A stretch of DNA of 64,000 nt from Mesotaenium endlicherianum (Eukaryota > Streptophyta > Zygnematophyceae > Zygnematales > Mesotaeniaceae): the NCBI GenBank assembly GCA_009602735.1, contig WELA01003517.1:356028-420027 (forward strand), in the 5' to 3' direction. Made by a program: the position numbers and the translations under genes. The notes under the pieces were generated by a model. That model did no database searches. It had not been told where the DNA came from and saw only the letters and a list, made by a program, of their open reading frames with translations. Numbering within the stretch: position 1 is the first letter of the stretch; every line of letters starts with the position of its first letter. Positions 55,857 through 64,000 of this stretch are shown piece after piece.

Positions 55857-55993
55857 GAATTAAAACATTTGACGCGTGACTATCGTTTGGCTATAAAGCC
55901 ACATCTATTATAGACTTCATTGCAGCAAAGCCTGCTTGCATGTTATGCATTGCTTGTGTCATTGATACGCACCCGACCTCCTATTGCACGACA
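55857..55993 (+). repeat. E6 segment A' at the right end
   Basis: 137 bp, GAATTAAAACATTTGACGCG to TTGCACGACA, then CGTA and the rest of the E5 3' LTR. Its last bases (GACA) are the inverse of the first bases of B (TGTC), consistent with a TG...CA element end here. Confidence 0.85.
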
Positions 55994-55997
55994 CGTA

Positions 55998-56213
55998 TTT
56001 AGGACGTTTTGCTAATTACCTCAAATACATTATACTTTTTGTTTAAAAAAGATTGCATATTTGTTGTTTAATTAACACATACGTGTGCCAACTACTTTTG
56101 GGTTGATTAGCACAATGACCACACTGCTATTGCAAAATCAAATCGTATAATTATTTCAATTACTTCGCAAAAGTGTAACTTAATCATGTCGCAATTGCTA
56201 TCCGGTTGACGGT
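55998..56213 (+). repeat. E5 3' LTR, second piece
   Basis: TTTAGGACGTTTTGCTAATT, then CACATACGTGTGCC and TTGCTATTGCAAAA. It matches the solo LTR at 29973 from about its 35th base. It is cut by E7 at 56214. Confidence 0.75.
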
Positions 56214-56935
56214 TCTAATGAATCATTATGTTGCATAGATATAATATTCATTTAAATATTATTGCTGAATAACTTCAGCCTGCTAAACTTCAGTCTGCTG
56301 GATATTTGATACTTAATTATATGACTCAGCAAAGAGCAGCAGGCTGAAGTCAATTAGGTCAGCCTGTTGACTTGGGTCAGCTTGCTGACACATTCTTTCA
56401 CAGTGAGCTGGCTGTCGTACTCGGCAGCAAGGAACTGCCTAGCTATGCATCTAAGTGTGGTGTGCTAGATGAGTGGCCAGATGACACCCTTAAGGTGGAT
56501 GGCGATTCGGAATGATGGGAGATGGATATGCATTTTGTTAGCTAAGGTCCTACCAACATGATTAACTCCCGGGTAGGCAATGCCATTGCACTTGCCGTTG
56601 AACACTAAACTCATTCCATGTGTATATGCTAGGTATTGCTCTCGAGTTTGGCATTCGGAAACGAGGCCAACTCTCTTGTAGTGCTTAGTGAGAGATACCT
56701 AAATCCAAGGCGAGAAGCCATTGATACGCACTGTCTTCTAGCCTTGCTTATACACGAGTTTACTGATTGCATTATTGAAGCTAGTTTACTTGCATTTGAC
56801 TAGCGAGTATTGTTCAATGGTAGTGAGTTGTCTTTTGCTGTTTAATCAATTAACAGAAAATACCACAAAGATTACTCGTTGATATAAAGATCTTTATAGA
56901 TTGTTAATTGCCTATTGGTAATTCGATTCATTTCA
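56214..56935 (+). repeat. E7 5' LTR
   Basis: 722 bp, TCTAATGAATCATTATG to CGATTCATTTCA. It matches the LTRs at 23287-24006 and 39699-40415, including the inverted CAGC/GCTG units. Confidence 0.88.
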
Positions 56936-56936
56936 G

Positions 56937-56948
56937 TGGTATCGGAGC
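56937..56948 (+). promoter_or_regulatory. E7 primer-binding site
   Basis: TGGTATCGGAGC one base after the LTR, as in E2. Confidence 0.82.
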
Positions 56949-56962
56949 AGTTTTCGCAATAG

Positions 56963-58342
56963 TTGTGTATGGTAAGGACTAGGTCTCAAGCTAGCAACTC
57001 TCGGGAAATGGAGGGTGAGGACAATGATAACATTATAGGAGGGCAGGACCACAGTCGCGTCTTTGGGCCCCGTACCTACTTAGAAACGTTGCAGGATGCA
57101 GGAGCAAGAGAAGCAACTGAGCAGGCAACAGCTCAGCCCAACTGGCGGAGGATGAGCGTTTAGCCAAAGAGGTAGAGGAGGCAAGAAACAAGAGGGCCTT
57201 GGTTGAAAGGACGGTGGAAGAGCAGATGGCAGAGAGGGCCAATCTCGGAAACCAACCTCCTGCTGCGTCTACTATCATACCTCTCCCTCAAATTTGCAGC
57301 AAATTGAGCGCAACGGGTATAGTCGGAGCGGCAGCAATTGGGAATGCCGAAGCTGCTACTAATCGAGCTAAAGTTGCTGCTGCTGCGTTTGCTGGGCTGC
57401 CACCTCAAAATGTAGATCTGGGAGCTTCATTTGTGCAGCTGCAATTGCAAGTGGCGAGCTTGTATCAGTCTGAACAGGACGACAAAAGGATCATGATGGC
57501 ACTGCTGGCGGTGGTGGCAGAGGGCCTAGTAAGCCTAAGCCAAAATCTCCCCAGGACTATGACCCTGAGGGAAACAAAAAGTATTACCTCATCAAGTTTC
57601 TCGCTAACGTTGAGCAGTGGCTAGAGAACTACCCACAACTGCAGAATTACAATAAGGTCAAGCACACTGGTACTCTACTAAAAGGCAGTGCAGCAGACTG
57701 GTGGCTGTATTGGAAAGGAGAGCGTAAGGCTCAACAACTTCGTGACCCTACTTGGGTAGAGTTTGTCGAGAAGCTGCATGAGAAGTTTGATGTCATCAAT
57801 CAGCAGGAGAAAGCTATCTATGCAATGATCTCCTTGACACTGAAGTAGACCACTTCAGTTGCTGAGTTTGCTCAAAAGTTCCAGGAGAACATGATGAAGC
57901 AGCCAACTTGCCAGAGCGAAATAGGATAGCATACTTCTTGAAATCCGAAGACTCAAGTCATTTTGCTGAAAAGAAGTATGAGAAACTGGCTGACTTCATC
58001 CAAGATGCTGATGCCTGGGATCAGCAACAATTCAATCACAAGCGTCAGAGCATTGCTTTGGTGTCTAAGATTGTCAAAAAGTCACACAATTCCTACAATG
58101 CAATTGAAGGAGATCAGGGTGAGGGCGATCAGGGTGATGAGTATGAGTACGAGTATAATGCTATGCAATCTAGAGGGGGAGGTGGATACTCTTGGGGTGG
58201 CTATGGAAGAGGTGGTGGTAGGACTAAGCCAAGACCAGCCTCAGCAAAATTTATTTGCTACCATTGCCAACAGTTGGGTCACTACAGAGAGCAGTGTCCG
58301 TCAACCACCTTCCAAAGGTTGAGAGAAAGGTCCAGCCTTTAA
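56963..58342 (+). pseudogene. E7 gag with CCHC zinc knuckle
   Basis: MVRTRSQASNSREMEGEDND begins shortly after the primer-binding site. An Ala-rich middle (LPPQNVDLGASFVQLQLQVA) follows, then the gag core (TWVEFVEKLHEKFDVINQQE) and an Asp/Gly-rich tract. The zinc knuckle CYHCQQLGHYREQC lies near 58257-58298. Same protein as E2 gag. Confidence 0.82.
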
Positions 58343-58599
58343 AAGACAGCAACAGTTAGTAATCCAGTCTACTGATTGTGAGGATGCTAGAGATAGTGAG
58401 TCGTCATTAGCTGCCCTTGTAGCAGGTATTATGGGCCCGGCTGAACTGGATTCACTATGCATGCCTGACAACCAGATAAAGGAGACCATCAGCAATATAG
58501 ATCTCCAGAGAGTGCACACTCTGGATGATCTTGTTCCACCTGATGTCCAACATTTCTTTGCTAAGTCAAGAGAATAATGCAAAAGTCAGGAAAAGTCAG

Positions 58600-59085
58600 T
58601 TCCCCCTATTCTATTGCATTGTATGTATGCAGGTAGGAAGTTGAGGGCATTTGTTGACGGAGGGGCGTCACACACTTTATATCCATAAGGACTTAGTTAA
58701 GCGGCTAAGGCTGCCTTTTGTCACCCAAGGGAATAGAAAAATATTCCTTGGAGATGCCATAAGTATCCCGGGAGGAGTTATAACCAAGCCTATTGAGGTC
58801 CAGTTAGGTTCTGGCATTGCAGTTCTAACTGAAACGCTTACGTTTGAGGTACTCAACATTGGCTTTTATGATCTCGTGCTAGGCAGGTCTTGGCTTAACA
58901 AACATCAAGCTGAAGTGTGTTGGAGCAGAGGTACAGTTAAAGTGAGAGGAGCCAATGATGGGCAGACTAACTCGGTACCCACCAGTTATCTTCCTCTCGT
59001 CTTGTATGGATGGCAAATGAAGGAAAAGGAGAGGCTTCCAGGAGGATGCAAATTGCTGAACGCAATGGAGTTCATTGAAAGCTAG
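58600..59085 (+). pseudogene. E7 protease region
   Basis: The active-site region with AFVDGGAS precedes HKDLVKRLRLPFVTQGNRKI, and the later FYDLVLGRSWLNKHQAEVCW block follows, as in E2. Confidence 0.78.
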
Positions 59086-59103
59086 AACCAGAAGGAAGAT
59101 AGA

Positions 59104-59940
59104 ATGTTCAGTCTGCTGCTAAAAGAGGTACCTTCTCAACCTGAAGAGTTGGTTGAGAAAAAGGTGAGCCCTCCGGAGCTACCTCTTGCTGCAAAAATTG
59201 TTGCTCAGTATATTAATGTATTTAATATGCCTCCAAGACTGCCCCCCAAAAGGGAAAAAGATCATAGGATTGATTCATTACCTAGGAGTCAGCCACCTTG
59301 GCAACGCACCTATGGCTTGTCTTATGTGGAGAACAAAGAGTTAAAAACACAAATTATAGTGGTGGAGGAAAATGGTTATATTTCCTGCAGTAAATCACCT
59401 TATGGCGCACCCATCCTATTTGTCAAGAAGAAGGATGGCAGTATGCAAATGTGTGTAAAATATAGAGCTCTTAACACAATTACAGTAAAGAACAAGTATG
59501 CTTTATCCAAAATCAGGGACTTGCTTGATACCCTGTCTGGTGCTACAGTATTCACCAAGATAGATTCCAAGAGTGATTATTATCAAGTTAGAATTGCTGA
59601 GGGGCACAAACAGAAGACTGCTTTTCGCACACGTTATGGACACTATGAGTTTAATGAAATACCATTTGGACTGACTAAAGCTCCTGCAACCTTCATGGGT
59701 GCTATGAATGACATTTCTAGGCCTTACTTGGATAAGTTTGTGCAAGTCTTCTTGGATGATATTTTAATTTTCTCTAATAATGAAGCTGAGCATGTTGAGC
59801 ACTTAAAGACAGTCATGGACACTCTCAGAAGAAATTAGTTATATGTTAAAATGAGCAAGTGTGATTTCTCTAAGAAAAGTATTGAATTCTTGGACCACGT
59901 TGTCAGTCAGGAAGACATCAGTGTGGATCCTAAGAAAGTC
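59104..59940 (+). pseudogene. E7 reverse transcriptase
   Basis: [60 protein letters not shown] and the FLDDILIF catalytic box near 59750. Close to E2 RT. Confidence 0.86.
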
Positions 59941-60600
59941 CAGACTATAAGGGACTAGCCAGTACCACAGTCTGTCTCGAAAGTTAGATCCTTCCTTGAG
60001 TTGGCTAACCACTATAAGAGATTCATTGAGAATTATTCTACAAGGCCAGTAAATTGACTAACCTTACTAAGAAGGACATTGGGTATGTGTGGGGGGAAGA
60101 GCAGCAAGCTGCCTTTGAGACCCTTGAAGATGCTCTTTGTTCTGCCCCAGTCTTAGCTGTGTATGACCCCAGCAAACCTGTATAGGTGGTTACTAATGCT
60201 TCTAACTTTGCCATGGGCGCTATTTTGTTGCAGCCTGCTGACAAAACCACAAAGGATGGTAAGGTTAAGCAGGAGTGGCGCCCTGTGCTGTATGAGTCTA
60301 TGAAATTCAACCCAACTGACATTAACTATTCTGTACATAAGAAAGAGCTGCTTGCTATCATTCATATGCTCAAACAGTGGAGAGCATACTTACATGGTAA
60401 AGCGTTTAAGGTGTTTACAAATCATCTAGCTCTGACTCACTTTCAAAAGAAGTCCAAGCTGTCAAGGAGAGAGAATCGCTACAGCCAGATGTTGGAGCAA
60501 TTCCAAATTCAGATTGACTACAAACTAGAGAAGTTGAATCTTGCTGATGCACTCTCTAGAAGACTTGACTTGCAAGAAGCAAACTTTAGTCAGCATGTTG
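59941..60600 (+). pseudogene. E7 RNase H
   Basis: [20 protein letters not shown], then [20 protein letters not shown] and the [20 protein letters not shown] block and a LADALSRR-type end. Same order as E2. Confidence 0.85.
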
Positions 60601-60659
60601 TAAATTTAGTCCTTTGTGCCCTCACTTCACTGCAGGTGAAAAAGTCCTTTCTTCAAACA

Positions 60660-61575
60660 ACTTAGGAAAGCCTACCTTTCTGACCCAACATTTAAGCCCA
60701 GCCCCACTGATGGTGTGTGTCTTGCTACCGCACTCGGGTATAGGCTGAAGGGAGGGGTCTGGGTAAGTGAAACAACTTCAGGCAGGCTAAAGCTGGTCAT
60801 TCCTGATAACTTGGAAATAAGGTCACTCTTACTGAGTCAAGCACATGACGGTTTACTGGGTGGGCATTTGGGGCAGGCCAAAACTGTTGGCAAACTGGCA
60901 AAACATTATCATTGGGAGAGATGACCTCGGGAGGTTTTGAAATATGTGAAGTCTTGTGATCAGTGTTAGAAAAAAATGTCTAGGCACACACCACCCAGGG
61001 GGCTATTACAACCACTACCCATCCCAGTTGGATGTTGGAAAACAATATCAATATATTGGGTGGTAACACTATCAAGAATTGCCAATGGGCAAAATTCTAT
61101 ATTGGTAGTAGTGGATAAACTAACAAAAATGGTCATTTTCATCCCCACCACTGTCAAAGTAACTGCACTTGAAACTGCGAGACATTTTTACAACCATGTA
61201 GTATGCCAACATGGGCTACCCTCTAACATTATCTCAGACAGAGACTCAAAATTTACCTCTAAGTCCTAGAGAGCTTTAATGGGGTTAATGGGAGTCAACC
61301 AGCTGCTCAGCACAACAAATCATGGGCAAATTGAAAGAAATAACCGAGTTATGCAAGAGGTGCTGAGAGCATATATTAACCAAAAACAAGATATTTGGGA
61401 TGACCTGTTGCCTCAAATTCAATTTGCGGTCAACAGTGCGGTGCACGTGTCAACCGAAAAGACTCCTTCTGAGCTCAGTCTGGGTAGAGTCCCTAAGTCT
61501 CCTTTAGATGTGCTAGGAGAGTCTTTAACTGACCCTGAGGGCATTGACAACCCGGTGTCTCTCGAGTTAACTTAA
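60660..61575 (+). pseudogene. E7 integrase
   Basis: The zinc region has HDGLLGGHLGQAKTVGKLAK. The core has YWVVTLSRIANGQNSILVVV, IISDRDSKFTSKS and ERNNRVMQEVLRAYINQKQD. It is followed by the STEKTPSELSLGRVPKSPLD stretch. Confidence 0.84.
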
Positions 61576-61686
61576 GAGTTTGCTGACACCTTGTCAGAAG
61601 TTCAACACAATCTGCACAAAGCCCAGGAAATTCAACAAAAAGACGCTAATTAACACCGTCGAGTACTAACATTTTCAAAGGGCGAT

Positions 61687-62136
61687 TTGGTCAAACTGCA
61701 TTCTCAACGCTTGTACCTGCCTGGTGTGGTCATGAAAATTCTTGGTCCGATCTGGGTCGGTCCATATTCGGTGGTGCGTCGTGTCGATCAGTATGCTTAC
61801 AAATTGAGCATGTCAGCGGAATACAAGGTTCACCTAGTCTTTAATGTCTCCTTCTTGGAACCATACATTAAAGGTGACACACTGTTCACAGGTCAATTAC
61901 CTGTCCAACCGGGACCGGTCCCCGCTGTCTGGGAAGGTGAACCTGAGAAATATGAGGTTGATGAGATTTTAGAAGCTCGCTCTGTCCATCGATCATCTAA
62001 AGATGTCATGAAATATCTGGTCAGCTGGAAGGGCTACGATGCCTCTGGGGACACCTGGGAATCTAAGGACCATTTGCCCTATGCCAAAGGGGTGTTGAAA
62101 CGGTTTTACCTTCGGGAGGCTGGGACACCTCCTTAA
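61687..62136 (+). pseudogene. E7 integrase barrel and chromodomain
   Basis: LGPIWVGPYSVVRRVDQYAY and FLEPYIKGDTLFTGQLPVQP, then a chromodomain at about 61945-62100 (KYEVDEILEARSVHRSSKDV, MKYLVSWKGYDASGDTWESK). It ends AGTPP shortly before the spacer. Confidence 0.88.
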
Positions 62137-62556
62137 CTGTCACTTCAATTGACATGGGAAGGTGACAGGAGGTCCTGTCTCCATTTAAGTTGGAGGGAAA
62201 CTGTGGCCAAACGTGGCCTAAAGTGACAAATGGTGACAGAAAGTGACACTAGTTGACAGGGAGTGACAGTTGTGACACGCAGTCCAATGACAGTTGAAAC
62301 AGGCAACCCACCTAAACATTAAGTTGGAGGGAGTGGAATAAACATCTCGGAAAATAGCCGATTGCCGATTACCTTCGCATATCCATTCTCCACACTCAAT
62401 CGCGCTCACACTCACTTCTCTCTCAAGCACACTCGCACTTTCAATTTACTTACACCAGGTATTGAAGGCTCTAACTCCCTCTACTATGTTCTTCCCTGTC
62501 AAGGTACTCAATCCTGTGCATGATATCATGACTACACTAACTCCATTGTGGTATGA
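62137..62556 (+). promoter_or_regulatory. E7 spacer with two internal polypurine-like tracts and GTGACA repeats
   Basis: TTTAAGTTGGAGGGAAA (to 62200) and ATTAAGTTGGAGGGAG (62319-62333) flank about seven GTGACA-like units (62223-62300). A CTCACTTCTCTCTCAAGCAC pyrimidine-rich stretch and a CCAGGTATTG sequence precede ORF3. The clearest copy of the arrangement. Confidence 0.6.
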
Positions 62557-63497
62557 ATGAGCAGGATGACTCAATTGTCTGAACTCAAGAGGAAAAGAAG
62601 GGCGGACGAGTCGCAGGCGGAGTACAAAGAGTTCCATAGCGACATCTCTTCCATCTCTTCTCGAGAACCAGAGCGACTCCGATTACAGTGGGAGGCTCAG
62701 AAGAGGAAGGAGGAGAAAGAATTGGCCAGGCTGAGATAGGAGAAGCTGGACAAGAAAGTTGCAGAGGAATCCAAGAAGGCCGAGAAACAAAGGTTGGCTG
62801 AGGAGAAGCGGAAGCAGCAGGCTGAGGAGGAACAGAGGAAAAATCAAAAGCTACCGCTACACTGTGATGGGCAAGAGCTTTGATCTCTTGGAGGAAGCCT
62901 TCAAGTACGCCCAAAGAAGCCGAATTAAGTCATAGAGGGACATAGTGCAACAGGAAGGGGAGATGGCCCAAGGTTTTGACAAGTACATAGAGGTCAGCAC
63001 AGGGCTTCTACTGTACCATGACTATGCCAGGATGGTGGGATAAACGATCCGGGAGGCCAAAGCTGCGAGTTCTTGGCAAGGGAGACCAGCCAGTTGGACT
63101 TCTCAGGCCACTGGTACCCCTGTACTTTGAAGAGGGCGGATCCTACTTTCTTTCTACAGCCCACTGACAAGCGCTGGATGACCATCACTATGAAGGACCA
63201 GCAGAATGACAGAGCTGAGGAAGACGACTTCTTGGCAGATTTGCAGGGGAAGATAGTGCTGCCACCTCACATTGCAGCGTGGGACCCAAGGCTGGATGGA
63301 GTCAGGGACTGCATGAGCCAGGAGACACAGGAGGATAGGACCAGGGCTAGAGATTCCTTTTCTAAGGGGAAACATGCTTACGCCAAGTGGGCAAGTAAGC
63401 AAGGGGAGAAAGACCTGTATGCGGTCAAGACCCAGCAACCCCCACCTGCACCCAAAAGGGGGAGGTTAGTGGCACATTCCTTTTCTCTAGAACGGTT
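62557..63497 (+). pseudogene. E7 ORF3 copy
   Basis: It starts MSRMTQLSELKRKRRADESQ. The coiled coil, YRYTVMGKSFDLLEEAFKYA-like region, ARETSQLDFSGHWYPCTLKR, PPHIAAWDPRLDGVRDCMSQ and GKHAYAKWASKQGEKDLYAV are all recognisable. It leads directly into the polypurine tract and 3' LTR. Same protein as in E2, E3 and E4. Confidence 0.75.
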
Positions 63498-63502
63498 GGA
63501 GG
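63491..63502 (+). promoter_or_regulatory. E7 3' polypurine tract
   Basis: GAACGGTTGGAGG directly before TGTAATGAATCAATAT. Confidence 0.65.
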
Positions 63503-64000
63503 TGTAATGAATCAATATATTAGTAAATATAATATTCATTTGAATATAATCATTAATCATGTTCAGCCTGCTGAACTATAGTTAAATAATAAGTTTGCTG
63601 GACTTTATATTTAATAGCAGTTTAATGACTCAGCCGGAAGCAGCAGGCTGAAGTCAACTTAAGTCAGCTTGCTGACACATTATTTGACAGCCAGCTGACT
63701 TCCGTACTTGGTATCAGCGAACTGCCTCGATATACTTCTAAGTGTGATATGCTAGATGAATGGCCAGATGACATCCCTATGATGGATGGCGATTCGGGAC
63801 GATGGGAGATGGCGGTGGATTTGGTTAACCGAGGTCCTACCAACGTGGTTAAGTCCCGGGTAGGCGGTGCCATCGCACTGGCCGTTGAACAGTAAACTCA
63901 TTCCATGTACATATGCTAGGCATTGCTCTCGAGTTCGGCATTCGGAAACGAGGCCAACTCTCTTGTACAGCTTACTGAGAGAGATCTGAATCCAAGGCGA
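63503..64000 (+). repeat. E7 3' LTR, cut by the window end
   Basis: TGTAATGAATCAATATATTA onward. The first 498 bases match the other family LTRs, through the GAGAGATCTGAATCCAAGGC region. Confidence 0.9.

Larger units (their letters stand above)
42783..55993 (+). mobile_element. E6: Ty3/gypsy element with DNMT3-type methyltransferase and PHD finger, fossil
   Basis: A 13.2-kb insertion with ends TGTCATG and CGACA, flanked by CGTA. The parts in order are a long terminal repeat segment B (42783-43792), gag with zinc knuckle, a long Ala/Pro-rich linker, aspartic protease, a Ser/Ala-rich linker, DNMT3-type C5-methyltransferase, reverse transcriptase, RNase H, integrase, PHD finger, a G-rich tract, segment A, segment B, segment A'. 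The two B copies look about 97 % alike by eye, so it is younger than its neighbours. It is GC-rich in its coding part and is broken in roughly eight to ten places. Retrotransposon-borne methyltransferases are known in charophytes and dinoflagellates; the combination with a PHD finger is the notable point. Confidence 0.88.
33223..56213 (+). mobile_element. E5: Ty3/gypsy element carrying three nested insertions, fossil
   Basis: Its own sequence is 5' LTR 33223-34574 (with a DNA element inside), primer-binding site, a gag-like stretch to 35636, RNase H and integrase at 40416-42755, a polypurine tract, and a 3' LTR split into 42756-42782 and 55998-56213. E4 lies in its body and E6 in its 3' LTR. 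It interrupts E3 on the left and is cut by E7 on the right. RNase H before integrase marks it as Ty3/gypsy. Joining the two halves into one element rests on matching LTR ends and shared orientation. It is broken. Confidence 0.65.
56214..64000 (+). mobile_element. E7: E2-family Ty3/gypsy element with ORF3, fossil, runs off the window
   Basis: 5' LTR (56214-56935), primer-binding site, gag, protease, RT, RNase H, integrase, chromodomain, spacer with paired polypurine-like tracts, ORF3, 3' polypurine tract and the start of the 3' LTR (63503 onward). The parts are complete in order and match E2. It is broken in more than ten places. Together with E2 it defines the family structure on both strands. 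Confidence 0.9.

Noticed and set aside
42783-55993. E6 as a bacterial-type restriction-modification or phage module
   Set aside because: The methyltransferase is of DNMT3 type and sits between protease and RT of a Ty3/gypsy polyprotein, with terminal repeats; no bacterial gene structure is present.
1-64000. CRISPR arrays, rRNA and tRNA genes
   Set aside because: No regular repeat-spacer pattern, no rRNA signature and no tRNA-like cloverleaf was found; the short tRNA-like matches are primer-binding sites.

Overview
This looks like nuclear DNA of a green-lineage eukaryote. One exon near the left end encodes a segment very like the N-terminus of plant PRP31, and the rest is packed with nested Ty3/gypsy LTR retrotransposons. 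A DNMT3-type cytosine methyltransferase inside one retroelement points to a charophyte alga (Chara or a relative), because retrotransposon-borne methyltransferases are known from charophytes and dinoflagellates. The species is an inference.

Layout. 1-7.8 kb is host sequence: minus-strand exons (258-338; a PRP31 exon 1797-1949; two phase-compatible exons 2295-2993 and 4444-4625) in large introns and GC-rich repeats, with two single-N positions. 7.8-15.2 kb is a minus-strand solo LTR split by a chromodomain Ty3/gypsy element (E1). 15.2-24.0 kb holds a gag fragment and a second minus-strand chromodomain element (E2). 24.0-28.4 kb is mostly unassigned, with one fossil of an integrase plus PHD finger. 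28.4-33.2 kb is another minus-strand copy of the E2 family (E3). 33.2-56.2 kb is a plus-strand Ty3/gypsy element of a different family (E5), opened by a small hAT-like DNA element in its 5' LTR, a partial E2-family copy (E4) in its body and a 13.2-kb element (E6) in its 3' LTR. 56.2-64.0 kb is a further plus-strand E2-family element (E7) whose 3' LTR runs off the window.

Two systems stand out. E6 carries gag, protease, a DNMT3-type C5-methyltransferase domain, reverse transcriptase, RNase H and an integrase ending in a C4HC3 PHD finger: a possible DNA-methylation writer and a possible histone reader in one retroelement. The E2/E3/E4/E7 family carries a conserved extra ORF downstream of the integrase chromodomain, preceded in every copy by two extra polypurine-tract-like sequences flanking a GTGACA-rich segment. 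All LTR elements here are fossils with several to many breaks and are described only as such.
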